Positions 19,210 to 30,339 of a DNA stretch of 48,710 bases are shown here, in pieces (position 1 is the first letter of the stretch; the number at the start of each line of letters is the position of its first letter). Both the position numbers and the translations under genes were made by a program. The DNA is from Chara braunii (taxonomy: Eukaryota; Streptophyta; Charophyceae; Charales; Characeae), in the NCBI GenBank assembly GCA_003427395.1, contig BFEA01000183.1, positions 2,336,697-2,385,406 on the forward strand, given 5' to 3'. The notes beneath the pieces are model-generated. The model was not told the DNA's origin and did no database searches. It was given only the letters and a program-made list of their open reading frames with translations.

Positions 19210-20305
19210 TGTTATGAACTTGGTTATCTGAAAATTTTCTCCCCACTCACACACAAGGTATCTCACACATGCCCATACATGCACAAGACAAAGGGGAGGA
19301 GAGACAGAGTCCAAACTGTACACAGACCAGAGATAAGCAACGGAATAGCAACCATGCACAAATGGGGAGAATACACAGTGTTTTTATCTCTCTGACAAAC
19401 TCCCAACAACCAATCACAAGATGATACTGCGAAGATCACAATCGGAATATAACACTGATTATGAGCCAACTCAACGCAATTAACCCCAATTATCGTTACA
19501 GAGTTCAACCCAGTGTCTCGCCACCTCAGTACCACACACTCCACCCACTACTCTACTCTCAGACTCCAGCGCCACACTGAAACAGCCTCCCAAAGGCCGA
19601 CGCCATCCACCAAAATGAAGATCATGAACTGCGATGTAGTCCTCAGTGTCGATGAGTCACTCTGACGACGAAGGAGGCAGCTATGGCTGCCGAGCTGCTA
19701 CCATGGCAGCAACACCCACAAGTACCCACCGAAGAGCCCCTGTATAGCCCTGCCTGACGCAGATACCCCCAGAGGGTAGATGCGCTGAGACTGGCCTCAG
19801 CTATGGACGTCTCACTCAGCCGGCTATGGCTGCCTCACTCAGCTGAAGCCTCAGATGCCGCTGCAGACTTTCAGCGCTGCGAAATTCCCTTGGCCATGAA
19901 CGCGGTAACGCGAAAATGAAATGTCAAAAGCCCTGAATCGATGGGCCTAACCTATCTATAGACTCTCTAAACCTAGATCGGACTGACTGACCGACCGGTA
20001 CCGTTGTTGTTTCGGCCTCTACCGGACTCGGCTATAAGCTATAGGACCGTCTAACAGTATAGGCCGCTTAGGGCCTGTCTGTCCTAGGGGTAGCCCGGGT
20101 CGGCAATGCAGTTAGGGTAGCTGTAGGAATTCGGTTAGTACCGGGCCTGTATGTTCCCGGATTTGCAGATCTGTCCCTAACGAATTTCCTTACGGGCAGG
20201 TCTCTCAGTTAACCCTCAGCCAAATGAAATTATAAATCTAACCTACCGGTTAGTGTACAGCCTCGCAGTCAATCTCGACAGCATAGACCAGCAAGTCATT
20301 GCAGG
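19210..20305 (-). repeat. 3' LTR of element C
   Basis: Pairs with 27145-28215. Differences are scattered substitutions plus about 27 extra bases near 19721 ('accgaagagcccctg...'). The sense end reads AACAAGTTCATAACA here against CAACCATAACA in the other LTR. A purine-rich tract (sense GGGGAGGGTAAG, plus-strand about 20308-20320) borders it and is the likely polypurine tract. GCCATAGC motifs occur in sense orientation. Confidence 0.9.
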
Positions 20306-20399
20306 CTTACCCTCCCCGGGAGCGAGGACCTCTGAGCTAGGGGTGCAGGCGAGGTGAACGACGAAGGTTACCCTTCTGAGCCGCTTCATACCGCAATAC

Positions 20400-20765
20400 A
20401 ATAGACTTTGTTGTCTTGAGCAAGTCCTTCCTATAATACCACCGATTCTAAGTCGGGGGTTGGAAGGCAAACTTGACAAGATACTGTCGGTCGGGGCCAG
20501 TGCCCCACTCATCCTCAATGGATTCCACGTCATATCCCTTACCAGGGATTGGTGGACCCCATTGAGGGGGCCGATTAGGGAATGCATCAGCTGGAGTGAA
20601 GGAGAGCAGCTTAGATGCATGAAAGACCGGATAGGTACGTAGATGCAGAGGGACGTTAATGGTATAAGACGGATCAAAAGGGTCTGCCCCTACTGTATCT
20701 AACACCTGCCATGGACCCAAATACTTAGGCAGCAGCTTGGGAGAGATATCCTCCTCCCTCGACAA
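20400..20765 (-). pseudogene. pol: C integrase C-terminus with chromodomain-like motif
   Basis: The frame encodes the end of pol: KYLGPWQVLDTVG and the GPY/F-like PSYTINVPLHLRTYPVFHAS, followed by YDVESIEDEW and QYLVKF. The last two match the start of a chromodomain, which guides chromoviral integrase to modified histones. The Trp usual after LVK is Phe, and a stop (in 'QPPT') truncates the domain in this frame. Chromodomain identity is moderately sure. Confidence 0.7.
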
Positions 20766-20842
20766 TTATGAACTGGCTACCCAGACATAGGCACCAGTAC
20801 GAATGGGGGAAGGTCTGCGATGGCGATTGGCTTGTTCAATCA

Positions 20843-21757
20843 TTACCTTTTGGAATTTGAATAAGTTCGCTCGCGCTCTTTCCACATCGAGACGATAGCG
20901 TCTGGTGAACTCAGTTGTGTTGGTGTCAGATCTGTCTTAGTCTTGTTGACGATATCATCGAGAGGCTGACGTGGCTCACGTCCCCAATGTAATCGATATA
21001 GATTGAACCTAGTCGAGGAATGAACAGACATGTTATACATAAGTTGCGCACGAGCCAGATGGAGATCCCGGTCTTGTTGATCTAGCGAGATGACAGGACG
21101 TAGTAGCTGGAACAGGACTTGGTTCATCACTTCAGCCTGACCATTGGCTTCAGGATGTCGACCAGAGGTCATGTCCAAGCGAGAGTGCAGATAATCCTTG
21201 CAGTAGGACTGCCACTCTTCGCTACAAAATCAGGGATCTCGATCACTGACTATGGAAGTGGGCGGCCCATGGTGAGTGACCCACCTCTAAAAAAAGGTTG
21301 CTCTCGCAGCCGAGACCCTCGTCACCTCTTGTAAGGGGATGAACTCTGCGTATTTGGAAAACCTGTCAACGCAGACCATGACCTAACGCATGCCACGAGG
21401 GATGGTCTTGCCTAAATCAGTGAAGTCAATGGACACAGACTGAGCAGGACCATCAGGTATGGGTAGGGGTTTGAGCAGTCCTAGAGGAGGTTTCCGTTGA
21501 ACCTTATTCCTCTGACATAGCTCACAGGTTTTCACATAGCGCAACATCTCACTCCGCATCTCCTTCCAGAAGAAGCGCTGCGACAAGGCTGCATACGACT
21601 TTAAGAACCCAAAGTGTCCACGCGCATCATGGCACTCTGACATCAGCAGTGTCCTCAACTGCTGATCCTCAGGAATGCATAAGCGCTCCTCCCCTCTGTT
21701 GTAGGTATACAGGAGATCTGAACTCATAGCACAGCCGGGTTCAGAATTGGGATCAGC
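20843..21757 (-). pseudogene. pol: C integrase zinc and catalytic regions
   Basis: Integrase inserts element cDNA. The N-terminal HHCC zinc module is seen (HDARGHFGFLK ... CELCQRNK) in 21727-21383, followed by IDFTDLG of the catalytic core. After a frame break, GRHPEANGQAEVMNQ at about 21165-21120 carries the third catalytic residue (Glu). The middle of the core near 21180-21380 is disrupted by stops or frameshifts. Confidence 0.8.
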
Positions 21758-23176
21758 TTACAAATTCCTGACAATGGGTCCATAAGTCAGGTTCTGAGGC
21801 AGTAAACGAGCAATGGTCTGACGGGTCTCCTCTCCACAGAAATGAGTAGAGGAGATCAATGCAAAAGAGTCAGGCCTACGAGAGAGGGCATCAGCTACCT
21901 TATTGTAGTAACCCTTCTTATGCTCCAGTTCAAAGTCAAACATGTCAATGAACTGAATGTATCGTGTCAGCTTATCATTCAACTCTCTCTGGGACTTCAA
22001 CCACTGCAGGATGGAATGATCTGAGAAGATTTTGAAGTGTCTTCCAAGGAGAAAGTGTTTCCAATGCTTTAGGGCACTGATAAGAGCATACAACTCTTTC
22101 TCGTAGGTGGAGTCCTGAAACTTTTGGGTTTTGATCTTTTTGCTCATGTACTCCACGGACCGTAGTCCATTCCCATCATCCTGTTGAAGTACTGCCCCAA
22201 TGCCATACTGGCTGACGTCAGTGGTCAGGACAAAAGGCAAAGCGGGATCAAGTAACTTCAATACAGAGGCACGAGTCAAGGCCAAGGTCATCTGACAGTG
22301 AAGAGACCAAAGAAAGGGAGTGTCTTTCTTTGTGAGGTTAGTCAGGGGTGCTACCATTGCAAAAAAGTTCCTGACGAACTTTCTGTAGTAGGAAGCCACA
22401 CCCAAGAAAGATCGAACATCTCTCACTGTCTGAGGCTGTGACCACTCCTGAATAACAACAATTTTTGCTGCTTCAGGAGCTAGACCTTCTCCGGAGATTA
22501 CATGACCCAGATAGATAACAGAGGGAAGCCCAAAAAAGGACTTTTCTTTGTTGATCTTATACTGACTGTCACGTAACGACTGAAGAACGAGAGTCAAATG
22601 CTCTGCATGTTCCCTGGTAGTTTTGCTGAATACCCGGATATCATCCAGATAGACAACCATAAACTTATCCAGGTAAGGCCTGAAGATGCGGTGCATCTCT
22701 GTCTGGAACGTGCCAGGTGCATTGCAAAGTCAAAATGGCATGACCAGATACTCGTAAGTACCATATCTGGTCTTGAAGGTTGTCTTGTAAACATCCTCCT
22801 CTGCCATCTCAATCTGGTGGTAGCCAAATTTGAGATCCACTTTGCTGAAGATCATACATCCCTGGACCATGTCCAGCAGGTCGTCGATCCTAGGAAGTGG
22901 CTCAGTGCTCTTCCTAGTGATCTTGTTGAGACCCCTGTAGTCAATGCACATCCTGAGCTCGCCGTTCCCTTTGGGCACAAAAAGAACAGGCGCACCGAAT
23001 TCAGATGTGCTGGGTCTGATCCAGCCTTTGCTGGTCAGGGTCTCAAGCTGTTTTTTTAGCTCCTCAAGCTCAGCAGGGGACATCCTGTAGATGCGGCCCT
23101 TGGGAGTGACCGCCCCAGGCAGCAGCTCGATTTGATGCTTGGTTGGCCGGTTGGGTAGTTCAACGGGCTCCTGCAT
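21758..23176 (-). pseudogene. pol: C reverse transcriptase and RNase H
   Basis: From the sense side: [19 protein letters not shown] and [14 protein letters not shown], the [13 protein letters not shown] motif A, and MVVYLDDIRVFSKT with intact catalytic YLDD. RNase H follows: TTDVSQYGIGAVLQQDD, 'STYEKELYAL' and FSDHSILQWL. The only clear lesion is TGA at 22730-22732, where MPFGLCNAPGTFQ is expected; the frame continues normally after it. Total length is normal for a Ty3/gypsy RT-RNase H. Confidence 0.88.
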
Positions 23177-23498
23177 CAGATCAGCATACTAGTACACTAC
23201 CTGCTGTATATCGGGACGACAGATAACAGTGGGAGCGTCTGTTTGCTTGACCAGAGCTAGGAACAGACGCTCATGGTCATACTGGCGAGAGAGAGCATAA
23301 AACTCTCTCGCTCTCAGGCAGAAGCATGAAGTCTTAGGCTGATGTTCAGCAGCAATCATACATCGTTGATACACCCTCTTGCTGTCAGGCAGCTCAACCT
23401 TGGGGATCTGCCAATCGATCCTTGGGTTGACTGCTTTCAACCACTGCATGGAGAATATCAGATCAAAGGGTAAGTCGGGGAAGATGTAGAAGTTCAGA

Positions 23499-23855
23499 CT
23501 ATGTCTGACTTCTCAAGCACTGACGAAGGTAACAGGGATCCTCCTCCCTGATGGTAAGAACAGTGGAGTCACCTATCCTGACCTGCAGCGGTTGCTGCAA
23601 CTGCACAACTTTCATGCCCAAATACAACTTGACTGCAGTGGGGGACATGAAGTTTCTGGTGGCACCACAGTCCAGCAGCCCCTTGATTTGGCTGTGGTTT
23701 ATCAGGTGCCGAAGCAGGATGAGATCAGATTTGCTTCGCTTTTGTTCTTTCAGATGAAAGAAAAATGCAGCAATAGCCTGAAGCTCAGACAGTTCCGCTT
23801 CCTGATCCGGGTCAGGACCCTCATAACAGAAGGATGCTGCCCGCGCAGTTCCCAC
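23499..23855 (-). pseudogene. pol: C aspartic protease
   Basis: The active site is LLDCGATRNFMS (residues 60-71), with the DCGA variant seen in plant chromoviruses, followed by KLYLGMKVVQLQ typical of the family. From about 23177 to 23498 the continuation toward RT (LPFDLIF-like sequence near 23460) is in other frames, so small frameshifts are present. Confidence 0.75.
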
Positions 23856-23869
23856 ACTGGATGGTCACA

Positions 23870-25584
23870 AAGAGTCTCAACTAAAGCTGCTGCAAGTGCA
23901 TTGCCATCAACAGATACACAAGCAGCACTGGAGGGAACTGCAGTCTCCAGGGGCAGCTTCGGTTTTTTTACTGAGCTGGACTTGGCATGTAGGGACAGTC
24001 CTTGAGAAAGTGTTGACCCTCACACCTCAAACAGACCCCTCTCTCTTTCCTTTTTCTCCACACTCCCTCATGCATTTTCAGATCACGCCAGGGAGAGTGT
24101 TGGGGTTCAGGGGGTCTGTTGGAAACCGGACGTCACGTGGCAGGTTAGGGCGCCGAGCAGGGGTAGAAGAGTGACGTCCCTTGCTCTTCCCCTGGCTGCT
24201 GGAGGCTGTGCTGGAGGAAGACCCGACCTTCTAGAAGACTCCCAACGCAGCCTGCAGCTGCTACATGGCTGCTGCAACAACTGAAACAGCAGCTGATGCA
24301 GTCCCATCTGGCGGTTTACCAGGCCGGGATCCTGAATCAGAAGTTGTTTCAAACCCTGCATGTGCAAAGGGCCGCTTTTCCCTTTCTACCACCCCGAGGG
24401 AAAATGCCTCCCCTCCTATCACTGGAGGGGGCCTGAACATGGAGCTTTGCTTCCATACCCAGGGCTGCACGACCGAAAGCTCTCCAATCTTTGTGTCCTA
24501 CGTTGTACAAAGCAACAAAAAACTTCTCAGGCGCAGGCCTGCAGAAGTTTGTTAGCAGATCATCATCCGACATGATCAACCCAGGGGTGGAGGTCAACTG
24601 CTCAATATCTGCAAACACGGACTGCAGAGTACCGCTGTAGCGCTGTTGACCCAGACATGTAATCCGATCAGCAGCCTTGCGGGCCCTCTCCTTGTCTGCA
24701 AAGCGTTCCTCCAGGGCCTGCAGAAGTTGTCCCACTCCCAAGGCTGAAGCCCAATCCTCCAAGGTTTGTGACTGGCCGCTGGTTGTTGACGCAGCCCATT
24801 TATGGGTTGGGCCCTCCAACAGCCCTACAACGGTGGCCACTTTCTGTTGTTCTGGGCACACGAAACCCTTCAGATAGGCCCGGGTTCCTACAGCCCAATC
24901 CCCAACATCAGTTTTGGGGACATCGCCCCTGAACTTGCTGGGTGCAGGGATCTTGGGTCCTCTCTGATCCCCTGCAACAACAGCAGCAAAAGTGGGAGGA
25001 GGTTTGACTTTAGCCCGGGAGGAGGTAAAGTGAGATAACTTGTGAGAACCATAAGAAGAGGAGGGAGGTGAAGAAGGAGGGGAAGACGGTTTAGGTTTGA
25101 GAGGGAAAGTAGATGGTACCACAGGGGCAATCAAGCGGGCTGCTGTCAACTGAGCAATCAAATTCTGGATGGCATCCAGGATCTTCGACTGCTGAGTCGC
25201 CCGATCGCCTACCCTGGTCTTCGACCGCTGTATACGATCATCCCAGTTAGTAAAGTGGCTGGTTGTAGTCTTATTTTGGAGAAGTACCAGCTCAGCCAAG
25301 TACCTTGTCCACTGCGCTACCCTCTCATCTGAAACAGTCTTCTCAGCTTGCTGCAATAGAAACTCTTTACGAAAGGCATCTGTTGCAACTTCCAATTCAG
25401 CTGCCTCTTGTCTCTTCGCCTCTGCGAGCAGCGCCTGTTGCTCCCGCAATTTTTCCTCAATTTTTCTCTTTCGTCGCTGCGCAGGGGTCAGAGGAGGAGG
25501 GAGAGGAGTAGAGGGGGAAGGTTTCCCTTCCTCCTTTACCACAACTTCTATTTGCCCCTCACCCGATTTAGCAGTGTTAGTCAT
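23870..25584 (-). pseudogene. gag: C gag (coiled coil, capsid, zinc knuckle)
   Basis: The start at 25584 (MTNTAKSGEGQ) is preferred over an upstream ATG at 25707 because the extra N-terminus is Cys-rich and unlike gag. Order: acidic-proline N-terminus; coiled coil (AQRRKRKIEEKLREQQALLA); Pro/Ser-rich linker; capsid (DWAVGTRAYLKGFVCPEQQK to 'LTNFCRPAPEKFF'). The frame then shifts near 24349. The zinc knuckle at 23995-24033 reads CLRCEGQHFLKDC, one residue shorter than C-X2-C-X4-H-X4-C. This is otherwise a full gag. Confidence 0.8.
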
Positions 25585-27130
25585 TTTCCCTTTCAGAAGC
25601 AATAGACAATAGGTTAGGCAGCAAGAGATGCAGCGATTTACAATCCACTCAGACACTCGAAAATCACTGCAGCATCGATTCACATGGTAAGGTGGGCTAG
25701 TAGGCACAAGCGGTTAGGGTTAGAATACAATCCCTGGGATCAGTAATCAGGCAAACTGAAGGTCCAGTAAAATCATTCACTAACGATTTCCTATACCTGA
25801 CACTGAACCATCACTGAAGTTAAAACAGACACTCTCAGTAGATTCCAGAGATCAATAACATTCCAGAGCCCATTAAAAAACAAAGATACTCAGTGGTAGA
25901 TACAAATACAGACAAGAACCAACCAGAACAGGGCAACAAGTAGTAGCGATGCAGTAGACTATACCCTGACAGCCCTGAACTCAAATTTCGCCACTATTCA
26001 CATCAACCGAAATACCCACTGGCACAACGATTTTCAGTATTTCACTGTAACTACTCAAACACACTGATTCTGGGTCAGCGCTTTGGCAGGAATGTCAAAT
26101 ACTGAATTGCGATTCACCCTAGACTGACAAACTTGAATTCTGACGGACATAATCTGACGGACATAATCTAAGTTTTGACTGACCCTAGCTAGCACAGGTC
26201 AAAAATAGATTCAACGCAAAACTAAGATTCACAGTATTACTACTTTTTCTGTACAGAAGTCACAGAATGATCATACAGGGTGCAGCGCAATACTGTCATA
26301 CAGTCCCAGAACAATTTTGCGTCAGAACAGGTCAATAAGTGGGAAGATATGAGTCAGGGTGAGGAGGAAGAAGATGACTATGGCTGTCTTGCAGTCTGAT
26401 AATTTCCAAATTGAGAATCTATTGACAGACATACCAGCAATTCAGACTCTACTGACAGTAAACTAATCGCTACTCAAGGATTCACACGGAACACACTCAC
26501 TTGCAGTGTTTGCCCCAGTGGATGATGAAGTTCTGGCTATGGCTGACAGAACCCTGATCTCGCCACTTTCATGCAGACACTCCTCCACTGATCTTCACGC
26601 GTACAATCTCCTGAAACTTGTTGATCTTGCTCAGCATGATGTGGCGCTTCAAGCCCAACTCTCATATTCACTGAATCTGGCTCAGTGGCGATGGAGAACT
26701 CTCCTGAAGATATCTCGCCACTGCAGAGGTAAGCCGCTGGTGCTAAATTTAGCCCTGATGAGAACTAACCCAGCAGGAAACTGATCCTGTGATCAATTCT
26801 CCCTCAACGCTATACTGGGTTTGATGCCGCCACCCAGGTATCACTAGATTAGGGTGTAATTTGCCACCCTTGACTCACTCATCAACTGGGCTCAGGAGGG
26901 TGGATGGCGAAATACCCCTGTTCTCGCCAAATCTTGTCAGGCACACAGGCAGGCTCAGGGCGCCTAATCAATCGCACACTAAACCCCTGAATTCACCGCT
27001 TGTATACTTGCTCCCCTCTCTGTATCTTCACTGAAGATGAAACTTCAACATGGAGCTTCTCGCCAAATAGAGCCAGAAGGAGCAGGTGCCTCTATTGCGC
27101 TCAACCCTCAGTGCTCCAAACCCAATCTTC
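25585..27130 (-). promoter_or_regulatory. C untranslated leader
   Basis: About 1.5 kb lies between primer site and gag start on the minus strand. There is no convincing gene; short open frames show no domain. Sense-strand GGCGAGA phrases repeat (for example near 26560, 26690, 26920, 27060). Long leaders are also present in A and B. Confidence 0.55.
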
Positions 27131-27142
27131 GCTCCGATACCA
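27131..27142 (-). promoter_or_regulatory. Primer-binding site of C
   Basis: The sense strand reads TGGTATCGGAGC two bases after the LTR end (CATAACA). It is complementary to a tRNA 3' end GCTCCGATACCA, one base different from the usual plant initiator-Met site TGGTATCAGAGC. Confidence 0.85.
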
Positions 27143-27144
27143 AC

Positions 27145-28215
27145 TGTTATGGTTGTTTGACAATTTTCTCGCCACTCACACATAAGGTATCTCATACATG
27201 CCCATACATGCACAAGACAAAGGGGAGGAGAGACAGAGTCCAAACTGTACACAGACTAGAGATAAGCAGCGGAATAGCAACCATGCACAGATGGGGAGAA
27301 TACACACAGTGTTTCTCTCTCTCTGACAAACTCCCAACAACCAATCACAAGATGGCACTGCGAAGATCACAATCGAAATATAACACTGATGATGAGCCAA
27401 CTCAACGCAATTAACCCCAATTATCGTTACAGAGTTCAACCCAGTGTCTCGCCACCTCAGTACCACACACTCCACCCACTACTCTACTCTCAGAGTCCAG
27501 CGCCCACTGAAACACCCTGCCAGAGGTAGTCGCCATCCACCAAGATGAAAATCATGAACTGCGATGTAGTCCTCAGTGTCGATGAGTCACTCTGACGAAG
27601 AAGGAGGCAGCTATGGCTGCCGAGCTGCTACCATGGCAGCAGCACCCACAAGTACCCCCTGACGCAGATACCCCCAGAGGGCAGATGCGTTGAGACTGGT
27701 CCCAGCTATGGCCGTCTCACTCAGCCGGCTATGGCTGCCTCACTCAGCTGAAGTCTCAGATGCCGCTGTAAACGTTTAGCACTGCAAAACTCCCTTGGCC
27801 ACGAACGCGGTGACGCGAAAATGAAATGCCAAAACCCTGAATCGATGGGCCTAACCTATCTATAGACTTTCTAGACCTAGACCGGACTGACTGACCGACC
27901 GGTATCGTTGCTGTTTCGGCCTCTCGGCCTCTACCGGACCCGGCTATAGGCTATAAGACCGTCTAGCAGTATAGGCCGCTAAGGGTCTGTCTGTCCTAAG
28001 GGTAGCCCGGGCCTGCGATGCAATTAGGTTAACTTTAGGAATTCGGTTAGTACCGGGCCTGTATTTTCCCGAATTTGCAGATTTGTCCCTCACAAATTTC
28101 CTTACAGGCAGCTCTCTCGGTTAGCCCTCAGCCAAATGAAATTACGAATCTAACCTACCGGTTAGTGTACAGCCTCGCAGTCAATCTCGACAGCAGAAAT
28201 CAGCAAGTCGTTGCA
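27145..28215 (-). repeat. 5' LTR of element C
   Basis: Partner of 19210-20305, followed by ATGT (28216-28219) and A1 pol. It aligns along its length apart from the 27-base indel and scattered changes. Confidence 0.9.
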
Positions 28216-28890
28216 ATGTACTAGACGCGATGGCATTCAGCCTGAGGACAGCAAGATCGCGTCCATCAGAGATTGGCCAACTCCTAAGACGCTAAGAGAG
28301 TTACGTTCTTTCATAGGACTGGCTAACTAGTACAGAAAGTTTGTGAGGAACTTCTCTACGATAGCTGCTCCCCTTCGTAGACTATTGAAGAAAGAAGCTA
28401 TCTGGAAGTGGGATCAGGATTGTACGTCAACCTTCAAGAAATTGATAAAGGCTTTGATGGAGTACCCTGTCCTCAAAGTTGTCGATCCATCATTGTCATT
28501 TGTTGTTACTACAGACGCGAGTCAGTATGGTATAGGTGCCGTTCTACAGCAAGATGACGGCAACGGATATAGGCACGCAAAGTTCATGTCAGCCAGGTTG
28601 CCTTCAGAGAAAGTCGCAGCATCGACATACGAGAGGGAACTCTACGCTCTCAGGCAGGCTCTAGAGCACTGGAAACACCGTCTGCTTGGGAGGCACTTCA
28701 AGGTTTATTCAGACCACAAGACTCAAAGATGGCTAAGACACAGGCCAAGATAACGCCCAAGTTCACGATGGGCTGCTGAGATAGACCAGTATGACTTTGA
28801 ATTAAAACCCGTTAAAGGCAAGTACAACGTGGTAGCTGATGTGCTAAGCAGGAGATTTGATTATTTCGGTGCGATAGTACACTATCTAGA
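28216..28890 (+). pseudogene. pol: A1 RT end and RNase H
   Basis: Resumes the A1 pol sequence cut at 19209; GIQPEDSKIASIRDWPTPKT matches the connection region after YLGH. RNase H follows with VVTTDASQYGIGAVLQQDDG, 'STYERELYALRQALEHWKH' and VYSDHKTQRWL, carrying the expected Asp-Glu-Asp residues. Stops include TAG near 28328 and TAA at 28751, and there is a one-base frame slip near 28232. Confidence 0.85.
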
Positions 28891-29320
28891 CATAGGGAAC
28901 GATCTGCAGCAGAAAGTAAGAGATGCCTATGCATAGGACCCAATCTACAGTGAGCTGCTAAAAAGTAAGAGATGCCTATGCACAGAAGCAGACTGGTCGT
29001 AGTACACTATCTAGCCATAGGGGCCCAAGCTCGAATCGACCCGGCTGAAGCAGACTGGTTGTAGTACACTATCTAGACCCAAGCTCTATGCACAGAAACA
29101 GACTGGTCGTAGTACACTACCTAGACCCAAGCTCGAATCGACCCGGCAGAAGCAGATTGAGTCTTCGTTCCAAGCAGGAGATCTGATTATTTCGACGCGA
29201 TAGTACACTATCTAAATATAGGGGCCGATCTGCAGCAGAAAGTAAGAGATGCCTATGCATAGGACCCAATCTACAGTGAGCTGCTAAAAAGTAAGAGATG
29301 CCTATGCACAAAAGCAGACA
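28850..29320 (+). repeat. 323-bp-period duplication replacing the integrase N-terminus
   Basis: 'gcaggagat(t/c)tgattatttcg' and the following 140 bp, including 'gatgcctatgcataggacc', occur at 28850 and again at 29173. Shorter repeats of 'actggtcgtagtacactat' lie between. The region stands where the integrase HHCC zinc module should be. The phrase 'cccaagctcgaatcgacc' links it to insertion X near 7107. Confidence 0.75.
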
Positions 29321-29324
29321 TGGA

Positions 29325-30290
29325 AAATCTAAAGTCATCGTCATAGTAGACAAATTTAGTAAGTATGCAGTATTTGTTCCCTTGCCTTCAGAGGCCCGTA
29401 CAGAGTTAGTTATAAGGAAGTTCTTTGATTTCTGGGTCAACGAGCATGGTATGCCATTGTCCATAGTAAGTGATAGGGACACCGGGTTTACCAGCCAGAA
29501 CTGGCAAGATCTTATGAAAGTATACGGGTCTAAGTTGTAGATGTCGTCAGGACGACACCCCGAGACTAACGGTCAGACAGAACAGATGAACAAGGCCTTG
29601 CAACAGCTACCCAAAATGTACATTAGACCAGATCAGCTAGACTGGGACGAGTTGCTTCCCAAAGTAGCAAGCGTCTACAACAACAACGTTCACTTAGCTA
29701 CTTGTCGGACTCCTAATGAGCTACATAAATCTTTTAAACCTAGGCGACCACTAGAAGGACTAATTTGGGACCAGATCCAGAGACTTCCACCCAGTACTCG
29801 AGAGTTTGCGCTCCATCATGAGCAAGAGATTGCTAAGGTCACAGACAACCTGAGAAAGGCCCAGCACCGCATGATAGAGCAGGCTAACAAGCACCGCCGA
29901 CATTCACAGTTTCAGGTAGGTGACCTAGTCTGGGTCAAGTCAAAGGAGTTCGCACCGAAGGAAAACATCTCGCAGAAGCTCTCACCTGCATATAGAGGAC
30001 CGTGGCCTGTCCTAGAAGTCAAAAGGAGGAGAGGACGGCCCGTCGTACACGATAGAGATCCCAACACACCTCCACACGTACCCAGTCTTCCACGCCTCTA
30101 AGTTGTTACCTTGCACCACGTCTGACAGGTTCCCTTCCAGAAGGTCGATGATTCCTCCAAACATGGATGGTGCGTATGATATAAAGCGCATTGTGGAAGA
30201 GGACGTGTTTAGGACATGAGGCCAAGGTCGTTCCCAGAAACAGGACAAAGTTAGCTTCGCATACCACGAACCCGAGGACGACCGGTGGTT
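29325..30290 (+). pseudogene. pol: A1 integrase core and C-terminus
   Basis: VIVIVDKFSKYAVFVPLP, 'VSDRDTGFTSQNWQ' and GRHPETNGQTEQMNKALQ supply the catalytic core residues. A TAG at 29538 separates the last two. The C-terminal FQVGDLVWVKSKEFAPKEN and 'LSPAYRGPWPVLEVK' form the GPY/F-like module. Coding similarity continues in shifted frames (EPEDDRWFTRTELLE) to about 30290. There is no clear chromodomain. The zinc module is missing. Confidence 0.82.
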
Positions 30291-30339
30291 TACAAGAACA
30301 GAGCTTTTAGAAACCGCTCCCGACATAGTAAAGGTAAAG

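Larger units (their letters stand above)
19210..28215 (-). mobile_element. Element C: complete Ty3/gypsy chromovirus (minus strand)
   Basis: A 9.0-kb LTR retrotransposon inserted in A1 RT. LTRs of about 1.1 kb lie at 19210-20305 and 27145-28215. Sense LTR termini are TGCAATGACTTGC...CATAACA, and ATGT is duplicated at 19206-19209 and 28216-28219. Order on the minus strand is primer site, leader, gag, protease, RT, RNase H, integrase, chromodomain-like C-terminus, 3' LTR. It has few stops compared with A1 and A3, and its LTRs are still readily alignable, so it is a later insertion. Confidence 0.93.

Noticed and set aside
24265-25605. Plus-strand frames of 65-96 codons
   Set aside because: These are shadows of element C gag on the opposite strand.
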